From contig JAJDED010000044.1 of assembly GCA_029259915.1 (NCBI GenBank), positions 1 to 64,000 on the forward strand: a stretch of 64,000 nucleotides of DNA, in the 5' to 3' direction. This document shows, in pieces, positions 18,166 through 27,100 of the stretch. The number at the start of each line of letters is the position of its first letter. The stretch's first letter is position 1. The notes beneath the pieces were generated by a model. It was not told where the DNA came from and searched no databases. It saw only the letters and a program-made list of their open reading frames with translations. This DNA is from Planctomycetota bacterium (GTDB taxonomy: Bacteria; Planctomycetota; Planctomycetia; Pirellulales; Lacipirellulaceae). A program made the position numbers and the translations under genes.

Positions 18166-19272
18166 TCAATCGAGTTCTTCAAGCCAAACGCGAAGCTCGT
18201 TTTCGTACTCGCTGGCCAGATCGCCGATTACCAAGGTCCGCTGGAACTCGGCAAGCCCTCCCTTTCCAGTGTCAGCGTCCTCGGCGCTGCCGTAGCGAAC
18301 CATCGGGTCGGGTGCAATCAGTCGACGGCAAACACCCATCAGCAAATCACTGTCGCCCACGTCATTCGGCAATATGCGATCCAAGCGCTGCGGCAAGGTC
18401 CATTTGGCTTCGAGCAATTCTCCCAAGCTGTTGAGTCCCGTAAACAGTGGCCGGCCCGCGAGAACTTCGATCAGCACATAACCCAAGCTTGCCAAATCGG
18501 CACGGGGAGTGAACTCGTTGCGCTCGAGCATCTCGGGCGCCGCATATTGGGGTGTGCAAGTGCGCTGCTCTGGCATGTTGTTCAGGTCCAGGGCGGAACC
18601 GATATCGACGATCTTGGCGTTCCCCGTGCGCTTGATCATGATATTCGAAGGCTTCAAATCGCCGTGGACGATTTCTTCACGATGAACTGCCGCCAGTGCC
18701 GAGAGGCATTGGCGAATAATCGAAACCGCAATCCCTGGCTTCAAACGCGGACGAACCGGTCCGGCGGTGACAATCACGTCGTTGATGTACTTCCAACGGC
18801 GTTGACTTACTCGCTGTTGGACGCGGGCTAACATGGCAGGCGTCAGCAGACGATCGAGATCGTATCCGTCAACCCATTCCATCTCCATAATGCGGATCCG
18901 ATTGCGCTCGGTAAAATTCTGCACGTCGATCAAACAGTCGTGCTGAATCTTAGCAACGCTGCTGGCAACCAACGCGATGCGTTGCATGGCCATGTCGTAG
19001 CTTTGCTGACTAGCAAATCGCTCGGGCGAGAAAATCTTCAGCGCCAACGGCAAAGTAAATCCGTCCGACCCACGGCGATCGCTCAAATACACCACGCCCT
19101 GGCCACCCGTTCCGAGCAAGCGGCGAAAACGCAAATGCTCGGTCCAGCCCATGTATTGGCTGTCCAGCAGCCGTTCGTAACGCTCGAACAAGTCGTTCGG
19201 ACAACGTTTTGTCTCTTGGCCTTCGAAGGTGATGGTCCGAGTGCCTTGCAGTATCGTCGTGGAGAGATTCAT
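18166..19272 (-). CDS. Serine/threonine protein kinase
   Basis: This is a Hanks-type kinase of 368 residues without a transmembrane or sensor domain. Visible elements are the glycine loop LLGTGGQGVVYL (about 51-62), the ATP-binding lysine in LPLALKIF, the catalytic loop HGDLKPSNIMI and the DIG in place of DFG in KIVDIGSAL. The catalytic loop has HGD instead of HRD, so it belongs to the non-RD type and may not need activation-loop phosphorylation. The C-terminal 30 residues are acidic. It stands alone, with a 250-nt upstream gap. The substrate is unknown. Confidence 0.92.
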   Translation of the reverse strand: MNLSTTILQGTRTITFEGQETKRCPNDLFERYERLLDSQYMGWTEHLRFRRLLGTGGQGVVYLSDRRGSDGFTLPLALKIFSPERFASQQSYDMAMQRIALVASSVAKIQHDCLIDVQNFTERNRIRIMEMEWVDGYDLDRLLTPAMLARVQQRVSQRRWKYINDVIVTAGPVRPRLKPGIAVSIIRQCLSALAAVHREEIVHGDLKPSNIMIKRTGNAKIVDIGSALDLNNMPEQRTCTPQYAAPEMLERNEFTPRADLASLGYVLIEVLAGRPLFTGLNSLGELLEAKWTLPQRLDRILPNDVGDSDLLMGVCRRLIAPDPMVRYGSAEDADTGKGGLAEFQRTLVIGDLASEYENELRVWLEELD

Positions 19273-19523
19273 TCGAGACCTTGAACTTCGGCAGAGAGGG
19301 CAGAAATCTCGGCAGGATGCAGTCCGTTAGGCTTGTTTGCAAAACAGATCGATTCGAACTTGGGAAAAGCCGAGAAGCGGGTCGTGGCAAGGCTGACAAA
19401 CTTCGCCTATGTTTGCAATCTTAGGCAGATTTTATCGCCTAAGTCCAGATCGCATTTTAGAGCCAAGACACTTCAAAGCCATAAATATAGTGTACTTCAC
19501 GCTTTTTTTAGCCAAATGTCAAT

Positions 19524-20516
19524 CTACGTAAGAGACACCTCTTCAGGGGGAAAGGATCGCCCCGGAGCGGGGAAGCCGAGCTGCTTGTCGACTTCGTTGA
19601 TCAAAGGACGAGAATCCTGGTATCTCTTTAGATTTTCACAGAATAGATCGGTCATGTCGTCAATCCGACTCGCACGCTGACCGCCGACGTGCGGGGTAAC
19701 GATCACATTCGGCAAATCCCACAGCGGGCTGTCCGGGGAAAGTGGCTCCGTTTCGGTCACGTCGACCGCCGCCCCCCACAGATGGCCCGATTGCAAGACC
19801 TTCACCAGATCGCTTTCGACAATCAGCGGGCCGCGCGCCACGTTCACCACCACGGCTTCGGCGGGCAGCATTCGCAAACGCCGCGCGTCGATCATGCCGC
19901 GCGTATGCGGTGTGAGCGGGGCGGTAAGAATCAGCACGTCGATGCGCGGGAGGATTGTGTCCAGCGCATCGGCGGGGAGCAACTCGTCGACCGTGTCGGG
20001 CTTGTTCTGTGGAAACCAATCGGTGGCCAAGATTGTGGTTTCCATCGGCTTAAGCACTTTTGCCAATCGTCGGCCGTTGCCTCCCAGGCCAACGATCCCG
20101 ATCCGCGCTCCGTGCAGATCGCGCGTCGGCCGCCGAACAAACTCGTGGGCTTGTTGAGCTCGAAAGAAAGTGGGCAGGTTGCGAAGCATGCCGACGAGCA
20201 GCGCTAGCGTGTGATCCGCCACCTGTTTGGCAAGCACGCCCGATGCGCTGGTGACCACGATGTCGGATTCCACCACGCTCGGCACCAGGCAATGGTCCAT
20301 CCCCGCGGCAGACGACTGGATCCAGCGGAGCCGACCTTTGCGCACAACGTCTTCCCAAGGAACCGGCACCTTGGCATGGCCGCAATAAACATCCGCTTCC
20401 GCCAATTCTTCGGCAATTCGCTCCTGCCCGGCGTCAATCACCTCCGCCTGCGGAGACGCGGCACGGATCTGCTGAATATGCCTCGCCTCAACCGGATAAC
20501 AAAGAACGATGCGCAT
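19524..20516 (-). CDS. D-2-hydroxyacid dehydrogenase family protein
   Basis: This NAD(P)-dependent dehydrogenase has 330 residues. The Rossmann motif GIVGLGGNGRRLA lies near residue 145. The catalytic Arg is in NVARGPLI, the Glu in ETEPLSPDSPLWDLPN and the His in VTPHVGG. Such enzymes interconvert 2-oxoacids and D-2-hydroxyacids. I start at the ATG at 20516 (MRIVLCYP) because GGGGGGAAA lies in front of it; an in-frame GTG is at 20534. The precise substrate (glycerate, phosphoglycerate or other) cannot be read. Confidence 0.9.
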   Translation of the reverse strand: MRIVLCYPVEARHIQQIRAASPQAEVIDAGQERIAEELAEADVYCGHAKVPVPWEDVVRKGRLRWIQSSAAGMDHCLVPSVVESDIVVTSASGVLAKQVADHTLALLVGMLRNLPTFFRAQQAHEFVRRPTRDLHGARIGIVGLGGNGRRLAKVLKPMETTILATDWFPQNKPDTVDELLPADALDTILPRIDVLILTAPLTPHTRGMIDARRLRMLPAEAVVVNVARGPLIVESDLVKVLQSGHLWGAAVDVTETEPLSPDSPLWDLPNVIVTPHVGGQRASRIDDMTDLFCENLKRYQDSRPLINEVDKQLGFPAPGRSFPPEEVSLT

Positions 20517-20634
20517 CAATTGCTTTCCCCCCACGCGGGACTCCTGGAGAATGTGCCTTGCTTAATATAGAATAAACCGTTTGAGTGCTACAGAACAAAA
20601 TTCGCAACTAAGGCTGTCTATTAACGACACAGAT

Positions 20635-20672
20635 ATTAGTTATTAGCTGCTGGCGAAAGCCAGGGGTCCCAA
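20635..20672. repeat. Second copy of the TTATTAGC...GCTGGC hairpin repeat
   Basis: ATTAGTTATTAGCTGCTGGC followed by GAAAGCCAGGGGTCCCA matches 13834-13866 closely. The stem CTGGC/GCCAG (20650-20654 with 20659-20663) closes a GAAA tetraloop. It lies just upstream of the DoxX-like gene. Confidence 0.6.
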
Positions 20673-20691
20673 CATTTTGGAAAGACTACTT

Positions 20692-21807
20692 GTGAGCACA
20701 GAACCCACAGCATGTCCTCCAGGGTCGACTTCACCCCGTGCCTGCTGCGCATGGAAGTTGGTGGCTGCGATTGTGTTTCTGCGGCTCTGCGTGGGTTGGC
20801 ATTTCTTTAGCGAAGGCGTTGAGAAAGTTTCTTACGACCGCGACAACAAAGAGTGGAACCTCGAATTCTCTGCTGAAGGTTTTTTTAGACAAGCAAAGGG
20901 ACCTCTTTCGCAATTATGTCAGGGTCGCTTCCCCGGTGAGCATCGCTGGCAAGATCATTTGGCAGTTGCCGAAGAAATGAACTCCAGTAGCAACGAACGA
21001 CTCAGCGCTTGGGCAGAAGCGTATGTCAAACGCAGACAGAGCGAACTTGCCAAAGGCCTTCATCCCGAAGCGGAAATACCAGATCACGTCTCTTTCGCAG
21101 CCTGGCTGAATCGAATCGATAGGGATCGGCGTAAAACGCTGAAGCGATTTACCGATATCACGCAGCTTAGCGAGCAACAGCGTCAACAAGCGGCCAAAGT
21201 TTACGAACGTCGCCGCAGCCAGCTGGTGGACTATCTCGTGGGGGAGTCTCTGGATATCCAAGCGTACCGTCACGAATTGTGGCGGCTGAAAATCTTAGAG
21301 CAATCTCCTGGTGCAGATGAAGTACCGTTTCTCGTGAATCGCACTAGCCAAAAGAACGCAGAGATTTCCCGATCGCCCTTGGCCTGGATTGCGACGATTC
21401 GACAATTCGACGACGACTTTTCCGCAGAGCTGATGGCGGTTCTTACCGACGAACAAACAAGTTCCTCCGTGGGCAAACAAGCTACGCAAGCTCTGACCGA
21501 GCCACACGAAAGACAACTTCACTTAATAAATATGGCAGTCACTGGACTGACGATTGGTGTCGGTGTTTGCCTGCTGTGTGGATTGTTTACGCGGCTGGCA
21601 GCGCAGCTGGGAGCAATGTTCCTGCTTGCCGTGATGGCCACGCAACCTCCTTGGATTGCTGACGCCAATCTGACGTTCTTCTTCTATCAACTTGTCGAGT
21701 TTGCCGCCCTCTTGTTTCTCGCCGCTGTGAATGCCGGACGGTGGGCGGGGCTCGATTTTTTCCTCCACGCGCTGTGGTCAAAATGCTTCGGCACGAAGGG
21801 CAAATAA
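20692..21807 (+). CDS. DoxX-like membrane protein with a large inserted soluble domain
   Basis: The N-terminal hydrophobic segment (about residues 22-42, AAIVFLRLCVGWHFFSEGVEK) matches the first helix of DoxX proteins. The other three helices are near the C-terminus (about 280-360). Between them lies a charged, helical insert of over 200 residues, so the protein is about 371 residues against the usual 130-160 for DoxX. I start at GTG 20692; the frame also allows TTG at 20677. The gene ends 2 nt before the ATG of the Gfo/Idh oxidoreductase, so the two form an operon. DoxX proteins act in membrane-linked redox or sulfur chemistry; the role here is unknown. Confidence 0.75.
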   Translation: MSTEPTACPPGSTSPRACCAWKLVAAIVFLRLCVGWHFFSEGVEKVSYDRDNKEWNLEFSAEGFFRQAKGPLSQLCQGRFPGEHRWQDHLAVAEEMNSSSNERLSAWAEAYVKRRQSELAKGLHPEAEIPDHVSFAAWLNRIDRDRRKTLKRFTDITQLSEQQRQQAAKVYERRRSQLVDYLVGESLDIQAYRHELWRLKILEQSPGADEVPFLVNRTSQKNAEISRSPLAWIATIRQFDDDFSAELMAVLTDEQTSSSVGKQATQALTEPHERQLHLINMAVTGLTIGVGVCLLCGLFTRLAAQLGAMFLLAVMATQPPWIADANLTFFFYQLVEFAALLFLAAVNAGRWAGLDFFLHALWSKCFGTKGK

Positions 21808-21809
21808 TC

Positions 21810-23603
21810 ATGAATCTTAGTCCCGAAGAAAAAGAAGTGGGCAAACAGAATTTCATGGAAGCCGCCGGCGCAACACGCCGCGACTTCCTGAAAGGCACCA
21901 TGCTGGCAACCGCCGCTACCGGTGCGACATTGGGCGCTGCCTATTACAAATATGGCGAGATCGGCAAAGAACGCCTGCGCGTTGGCATCATCGGCACTGG
22001 CGACGAAGGGGGCGTGTTGATCGGGGCGCTGAATCCCGACTATGTCGACGTGGTGGCCATCGCCGACATTCGGCCCTACAGCACCCACCGCGCATTTCAC
22101 GGCGACAACAATAGCGCCGGCACCATCAAGGCCCGTCCCGGTTTAATGAACATCTACGGATGGAAAACCGAATCAGAAGCGCGTAAACACGTGAAAGTTT
22201 ACGAACACCCCGACGGCGGCTATCAGCAGATGCTTGACGACCCAGATCTCGACATCGAAGCAGTTATCATCGCCTTGCCATTGCATCTGCACGATGCCGC
22301 AGCCATCTACGCGATGCGCAAAGGCAAGCATGTGTTGACCGAAAAACTGATGGCACACAGCGTGGCGCAATGCAAGGAAATGGCGCGCGTGGCCAACGAA
22401 ACCGACCTGATCCTCGCCACCGGGCATCAACGGCATTACAGCATTTTGTACGACAACGCCGTCGACCAGATCAGCAGCGGCCTGATCGGCGACATCCACC
22501 ATATCCGCGCCCAATGGCACCGGAACAATCTGCCGGGCCGCGATAGTTGGCAACCGCCGCTACCGTGTGCTTTTGTTTCCGAAGAGGATTACAAAAATAA
22601 GATTCGAGCAGCACGTAAGATCGGCAAAGCCGAAGAGCAGCAGATCCGCGACGAATTCCGCCTGCTGGGCGAATACTACGCCTGGGTCAACAAACGCGAT
22701 CGCAGCACAGGCACCGAAGCCGACACCTGGGCAATACGCGTCGAGCAGAAGCGCAAGCAAATCGATGACTTTCTGGTCAACGAAACCGTTGCCAATTATG
22801 GGTACGAAGAAAAAACACTCCCCGGGGGTTACAAACGGTCCGCGTTAGAAGAACTCATCCGCTGGCGATTGTGGGACCGTACCGGGGGCGGCTTGATGGC
22901 CGAGTTGGGAAGCCACCAGCTCGACGCGGCCAGCATCTTCATCAGTGCCCAAAACGAAGGCCACAAAAAAGTGACGCCACTGAGCGTTACCGGCGTGGGC
23001 GGACGACACATCTTTCCCGCCGATCGCGATGTGGACGATCACGTTTACACCATCTTCGAATTCCCCGGCCAAGGCTACTATCGCGACTCCACCGCCGAGA
23101 AGAAGGAAATTGCCGATGCGAACAAGAAAATCGTGGTCACCTATTCGTCCATCAATGGCAACGACTACGGCGGCTATGGCGAAGTAGTACTCGGCACCAA
23201 GGGAACTCTCATTTTGGAGCGCGAGAAGGACGCAATGCTTTTCAAGCGTTCTGAAACGCTCACCAAGATTTCGGTAAAAGCAGGGCAGGGCGGTCCAGCC
23301 ATGGATACCTACGAAACGGGCGGCGGAATGGCAGCCGTGGCCTCGGCAGCGATACCCACCGAAGTCAGCCGCGGCTATCAGGAAGAAATCGAACACTGGG
23401 CCTGGTGCATCAAAAACCCCTCGCCCGAGCATCAACCCAAATGCACCCCAGCAGTAGCCCTGGCCGATGCGGTGATCGCGCTCACTTCAAACATCGCCAT
23501 GAAAGAAAACCGCCGGATCGAATTCCAGCCCGAATGGTTCCAAATCGACCGCGACGAAACCCCGGATGGCCGAGCGCCCCGGCCCTTGGGTGAGTTGGCG
23601 TAA
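21810..23603 (+). CDS. Tat-exported Gfo/Idh/MocA family oxidoreductase
   Basis: The 597-residue protein has a twin-arginine signal with TRRDFLKG near residue 23, followed by a hydrophobic Ala-rich stretch. The NAD-binding Rossmann motif is VGIIGTGDEGG near residue 56, and the family motif (E)KLMAHSVAQCKEMARVA, here beginning TEKLMAH, follows near 185. Members act on sugars and related polyols, and planctomycetes carry many exported copies. The start at 21810 lies 2 nt after the DoxX-like stop codon. The length exceeds the common 350-450 residues because of an insert around residues 250-330. The substrate is not predictable. Confidence 0.88.
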   Translation: MNLSPEEKEVGKQNFMEAAGATRRDFLKGTMLATAATGATLGAAYYKYGEIGKERLRVGIIGTGDEGGVLIGALNPDYVDVVAIADIRPYSTHRAFHGDNNSAGTIKARPGLMNIYGWKTESEARKHVKVYEHPDGGYQQMLDDPDLDIEAVIIALPLHLHDAAAIYAMRKGKHVLTEKLMAHSVAQCKEMARVANETDLILATGHQRHYSILYDNAVDQISSGLIGDIHHIRAQWHRNNLPGRDSWQPPLPCAFVSEEDYKNKIRAARKIGKAEEQQIRDEFRLLGEYYAWVNKRDRSTGTEADTWAIRVEQKRKQIDDFLVNETVANYGYEEKTLPGGYKRSALEELIRWRLWDRTGGGLMAELGSHQLDAASIFISAQNEGHKKVTPLSVTGVGGRHIFPADRDVDDHVYTIFEFPGQGYYRDSTAEKKEIADANKKIVVTYSSINGNDYGGYGEVVLGTKGTLILEREKDAMLFKRSETLTKISVKAGQGGPAMDTYETGGGMAAVASAAIPTEVSRGYQEEIEHWAWCIKNPSPEHQPKCTPAVALADAVIALTSNIAMKENRRIEFQPEWFQIDRDETPDGRAPRPLGELA

Positions 23604-23610
23604 CACACGA

Positions 23611-23647
23611 AAAAAAACCGCCGGGAGTTGCCCGGCGGCTTTTGTTT
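23611..23647 (+). terminator. Rho-independent terminator after the Gfo/Idh gene
   Basis: Stem CCGCCGGG (23618-23625) and CCCGGCGG (23631-23638) with a 5-nt loop, then CTTTTGTTTT. An A run on the left side means that it can also stop transcription of the PEP-CTERM gene from the other strand. Confidence 0.88.
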
Positions 23648-23664
23648 TAGGTTGTCGAAAAAAC

Positions 23665-24519
23665 CTACGCCCGCTTCCGCCGATGGAAGCCGATACCCAG
23701 CAGGCCTAGAGTGGCTAGAAAGAGGGTGGATGGTTCGGGAATGCCGGCGGTTGCATTGAAGTTGTCGAACCCGAACCCAGCTGTGGGGGAACCGCCTATC
23801 TGCGATACTCGTATCGTTTTTATGAGCGTGGGTAGATTGTTGAACGAAATCGAATAAGGCCTGCCGTCAAATTGGCCACCCGTTGAGTTACCTGGTCCAG
23901 GAATAGTGTCAATGAAGGTGATAGGACTATCGCTGGAGTCAAATGCTTCAAATCTCCACTGTTCAAGACCGTCTAAATCCCACACCTGCGCAGAAGCAGC
24001 ATTGGGCAATATTCCTGAGTAGACGATCAGCATATCATCCCCTGAAAACAAAGTGACTGCGTCCGGTTCGGGAGTCTTTGGATTCCTTAGGAGCCAGTCT
24101 CCGCCGACATTATTCGTCGTCAGATCAATGTCTTGGACAACCGGATTGTCAGCGACGTAAGAGATAATAGGATCAACAGGACCACCTTGGACTCCACGCT
24201 TCTCAAATCGAGCAGGAACATCAATCACTAGGTCGTTGTTGGTGTCGAATCCAAAGGCGACGCTCGTTGTCCCATCAGTGTAAGGGCCAACTATTTGTGC
24301 GTTATCGCTTGGCGCAACGCAACCAGAACCTGAAGCAGGAGTAGGGGGCAGACATTCGAAATCGATTACAAACCCAAAACTTACAGAGGAAGATACGAAC
24401 ATCGTCATAGCAAGTATAATTCGCGGTAGAAGCATTAGCGATCTTGCATGTCTTATGCGATTTTGGATTAAAAGATATCTCGACAACGCAGTGGTTAATT
24501 TTTTAGCTGAGTGTGTCAT
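23665..24519 (-). CDS. PEP-CTERM sorting domain-containing protein 1
   Basis: This secreted protein of 284 residues ends in the sorting tail IPEPSTLFLATLGLLGIGF followed by HRRKRA: a PEP motif, a hydrophobic helix and a basic tail. PEP-CTERM proteins are anchored or processed by exosortase and archaeosortase-like enzymes and usually act in the extracellular matrix or cell surface. The N-terminus is hydrophobic around residues 30-50. The body is rich in Asn, Thr, Gly and Asp, suggesting a beta-sandwich domain. AGGAG precedes the ATG. It is the last of four tandem PEP-CTERM genes. The binding target is unknown. Confidence 0.85.
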   Translation of the reverse strand: MTHSAKKLTTALSRYLLIQNRIRHARSLMLLPRIILAMTMFVSSSVSFGFVIDFECLPPTPASGSGCVAPSDNAQIVGPYTDGTTSVAFGFDTNNDLVIDVPARFEKRGVQGGPVDPIISYVADNPVVQDIDLTTNNVGGDWLLRNPKTPEPDAVTLFSGDDMLIVYSGILPNAASAQVWDLDGLEQWRFEAFDSSDSPITFIDTIPGPGNSTGGQFDGRPYSISFNNLPTLIKTIRVSQIGGSPTAGFGFDNFNATAGIPEPSTLFLATLGLLGIGFHRRKRA

Positions 24520-24580
24520 AACGTTCTCCTAGAAAAAATGGTTGAATCGTTAGCAATTTGGTGGGAAATGTGAGTTCTTT
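24520..24580 (-). promoter_or_regulatory. Conserved leader upstream of PEP-CTERM gene 1
   Basis: This 61-nt leader, including the AGGAG ribosome site, matches most of the leader at 27021-27081. The shared part includes TTGCTAACGATTC on the coding strand. It suggests common regulation or recent duplication. Confidence 0.5.
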
Positions 24581-24604
24581 TTAGTAGCGGGTAGACCGAA
24601 AAAC

Positions 24605-25339
24605 CTACGCCCGCTTTCGTCGCCGACAGCCGATACCCATCAAGCCGAGAGTGGCGAGGAAGAGAGTGGCCGGTTCGGGGATGGTAATCCTCAAATCAGC
24701 GTTGTCCACAAAGCCTAGATTTCCGGCCAGGGAAACATTGTTGTAGGCGACCTGGGCTCGAAAAAAGCGTGTCAATGATGGCACCGGGGCGTCATCGATC
24801 AAGACATTTTCCCAAGTGAGCGGATCGGCATCCAAACCGTTTGGGCCAAGACTGTTCGTGCTGACCGAGAAGAACGTCCCGATTGGAACTTTGGCGGCGT
24901 TTAGAAATTCGATAATGGCGGATCCACTTGCGTTGGGAGCATTTGCTGCCACGTTGAAAAATGCCGACATGTCGACGGTCGCGCTCCCGGCGTCAATGCC
25001 CGTTTCAAAGGCTGTCGGCACCGCGGCAAGTTGAATCGCCTGGGTGGCGGTCGAACCAGCACTGCCGGGCATCATGGCCAGCATCATGGTCCCTAGAGGA
25101 TTGACGGTGCCCGTCGTCCCGACGATGGCCGCGTCTTCGACGCCCCACACATCTTCCGTTCCAGAAAGGACAGCTGAAAACGTGCTCAGAGGGTTCAATT
25201 CAAAACCGGGATCGGTCAGTAGATTGGCGCTCGTTTGGGCGCGAGCATGTTGCGCACAAAACTGAAATCCAATAGCCGCTATGGTGAGAACAGTAAATTG
25301 TGCAAGACTTCTGAACTGCGTTTTTTGTAGGTAAAACAT
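24605..25339 (-). CDS. PEP-CTERM sorting domain-containing protein 2
   Basis: This protein of about 244 residues has a signal peptide (MFYLQKTQFRSLAQF with a hydrophobic core, ending near ARAQ) and ends in IPEPATLFLATLGLMGIGC plus RRRKRA. The ATG at 25339 is preceded by AAGGAG. The longer frame up to 25492 overlaps the next PEP-CTERM gene and is not supported. The body looks like a secreted beta-rich domain (LLTDPGFELNPLS near the mature N-terminus resembles carbohydrate-binding-type modules of PEP-CTERM proteins). The function is unknown beyond surface export. Confidence 0.85.
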   Translation of the reverse strand: MFYLQKTQFRSLAQFTVLTIAAIGFQFCAQHARAQTSANLLTDPGFELNPLSTFSAVLSGTEDVWGVEDAAIVGTTGTVNPLGTMMLAMMPGSAGSTATQAIQLAAVPTAFETGIDAGSATVDMSAFFNVAANAPNASGSAIIEFLNAAKVPIGTFFSVSTNSLGPNGLDADPLTWENVLIDDAPVPSLTRFFRAQVAYNNVSLAGNLGFVDNADLRITIPEPATLFLATLGLMGIGCRRRKRA

Positions 25340-25395
25340 GTGTATTCTCCTTAGGAATATGTGACTTAGTGGGTAGGCATGTATTTCCGAAAAAA

Positions 25396-26217
25396 CTACG
25401 CCCGCCGTCGGCGTCTCCGTCGCGCGGCTAAGGCAAGACCACCGCCACCGGCTGCCAACAACACCAAGGAACTTGGCTCGGGAATGGTACAAACGTGGAC
25501 ACCATTTTCTAGCTCCGCCGCTGCAATCGGCGTGTTGGGCGTCATCTGTATGGCGTAAGCCGTTAATGTTGCGCTGAGAAATCCTGCGGGCTGTCCATTC
25601 ACTGGGGTCACGTTAATCTGTGCCCAGCCATATCGGCGATCAGTCGAACCAGATCCATTGAACGCCCATTCGAGACCCACGTACCCGCAGGTACCAACGT
25701 GGTTGTACACTATGGAACCAACGTCGTGTGCTGCAACACCCGCGTAAAACGAGGGGGCCATCGTCGCTCTGCTGATCATCGTGCCTGCCGGGACCGACTG
25801 AACGTAATAACCGGGCACCGGCCCTGTGATGTGACCAGACAGAAGCTGGTTCCCTTGTCCCACCAACACGGGACCAGGACCGGCCGGCGCATTACCGATG
25901 TCGCTATGATTAGGTACACCAGTAAATGGGTTAAATACCGTGTCGATACGAATCTGGTTGGCGAATCCCGGTGCCAAAATTTGCCAATCAATGGAGCCAT
26001 CAGCGCCGGCGTCAATGTTGATGAACTGCGGCACTCCACTATTGTTATTCGTGATCGTGACGTCTGGGATGTCGAAAAGGGTGATGGCTCCTTGAGCCGC
26101 CGACGAGCAAGCAAACGCGCCGAGGCCTGCCGCGGTGGAGTAGAACTTGAGCCGGCGCTGGAACTTCTCGCGGCGCTCTTGTGATTTCAGGGTCGAATTT
26201 TTTTTCTTGAGTTTCAT
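25396..26217 (-). CDS. PEP-CTERM sorting domain-containing protein 3
   Basis: The 273-residue protein ends in IPEPSSLVLLAAGGGGLAL followed by a long Arg tail (AARRRRRRRA), a PEP-CTERM tail of a different subtype from its three neighbours. The N-terminus is strongly basic (MKLKKKNSTLKSQERREKF) before a hydrophobic stretch at about 30-45. CTAGGAG precedes the ATG. The body contains no family that I recognise. It is the second of the four genes in transcription order. Confidence 0.82.
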   Translation of the reverse strand: MKLKKKNSTLKSQERREKFQRRLKFYSTAAGLGAFACSSAAQGAITLFDIPDVTITNNNSGVPQFINIDAGADGSIDWQILAPGFANQIRIDTVFNPFTGVPNHSDIGNAPAGPGPVLVGQGNQLLSGHITGPVPGYYVQSVPAGTMISRATMAPSFYAGVAAHDVGSIVYNHVGTCGYVGLEWAFNGSGSTDRRYGWAQINVTPVNGQPAGFLSATLTAYAIQMTPNTPIAAAELENGVHVCTIPEPSSLVLLAAGGGGLALAARRRRRRRA

Positions 26218-26273
26218 CTGTCTTGTCTCCTAGCTGTATGAAGTAGGTGAGTAGGCTGGAACATCCAAAGAAC

Positions 26274-27020
26274 CTACGCCCGCTGTCGACGTCGGCAGCC
26301 AATACCCATCAGGCCTAGAGTGGCTAGAAAAAGGGTGGACGGTTCGGGGATGACAGTGTCAGTAACGATACCGAACTGAGTCAGATCAGGGCATTGTGTC
26401 TGACAAGCTACCGGATCTGTACTTGCACCTACACCTGTCATTGTGACCTGAAAAGAAGGTAATGATACGTCGATACCAGAATCAGAAAGATTGAATAAGA
26501 TAACAGCAACATCGGCTGGTGGAGCCGTATTAAGCGTTGTTCCAAATAAACTGTTATATAAAAGCCTGCTACGGTTTCCGTGATTTCCAACCATTATACC
26601 GTTCGGCGTATTGGCGAGACTATGCATATGAACTGGTAGTGTTACCGCACTGTCCTCAAAAATCCATTCACTATCCTCAAAACCGGGGCCCCCTCCATTT
26701 AAGTCGAATGCAAAAAAATCGACGTCCTCAAGTTCGGCCTGCGATATGCCAAGAAATGTCCTTAATGCAGACGTGCTAACCGACAGGCCGGATGAAAAAC
26801 CGCCGTACGTGGCATTAACATCGCTATGCAATTCAATAAAATCATTATCTGGTAACCCCAACAAACTAGATGCAGGAGCCGCAAACGCCGGATTCACGTT
26901 GACCAAGCTGCTTGCATACTTAACGACAGCAGCAGTACCAACCTCCGCGTAACATAAAAAGACAAACAAAAGCGTAATTACCTGCACATATTTACGGTCG
27001 AATCTGCTTTTAATCTTCAT
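26274..27020 (-). CDS. PEP-CTERM sorting domain-containing protein 4
   Basis: This secreted protein of 248 residues has a signal-like N-terminus (VITLLFVFLCYAEVGTA at about 14-30) and the tail IPEPSTLFLATLGLMGIGC plus RRRQRA. The body is Ser/Asn/Asp-rich, and the sequence is AT-richer than the flanking genes. AAGGAG precedes the ATG. It is the first of the four PEP-CTERM genes, so its leader (27021-27081) may control the set. Confidence 0.83.
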   Translation of the reverse strand: MKIKSRFDRKYVQVITLLFVFLCYAEVGTAAVVKYASSLVNVNPAFAAPASSLLGLPDNDFIELHSDVNATYGGFSSGLSVSTSALRTFLGISQAELEDVDFFAFDLNGGGPGFEDSEWIFEDSAVTLPVHMHSLANTPNGIMVGNHGNRSRLLYNSLFGTTLNTAPPADVAVILFNLSDSGIDVSLPSFQVTMTGVGASTDPVACQTQCPDLTQFGIVTDTVIPEPSTLFLATLGLMGIGCRRRQRA

Positions 27021-27081
27021 AACTTTCTCCTTGAAAAAATAGTGGAATCGTTAGCAATCTAAGTGGAACTGTGAGTTCTTT
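27021..27081 (-). promoter_or_regulatory. Conserved leader upstream of PEP-CTERM gene 4
   Basis: This segment matches 24520-24580 over most positions, in particular around TTGCTAACGATTC and the ribosome site. A -24/-12 sigma-54 element could not be recognised in it. Confidence 0.5.
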
Positions 27082-27100
27082 TGGCTTATCCCTCGCTACA

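Noticed and set aside
27021-27081. Sigma-54 -24/-12 element in the PEP-CTERM leader
   Set aside because: TTGC is present on the coding strand, but the required upstream GG of the -24 box is missing; there is only a distant resemblance.
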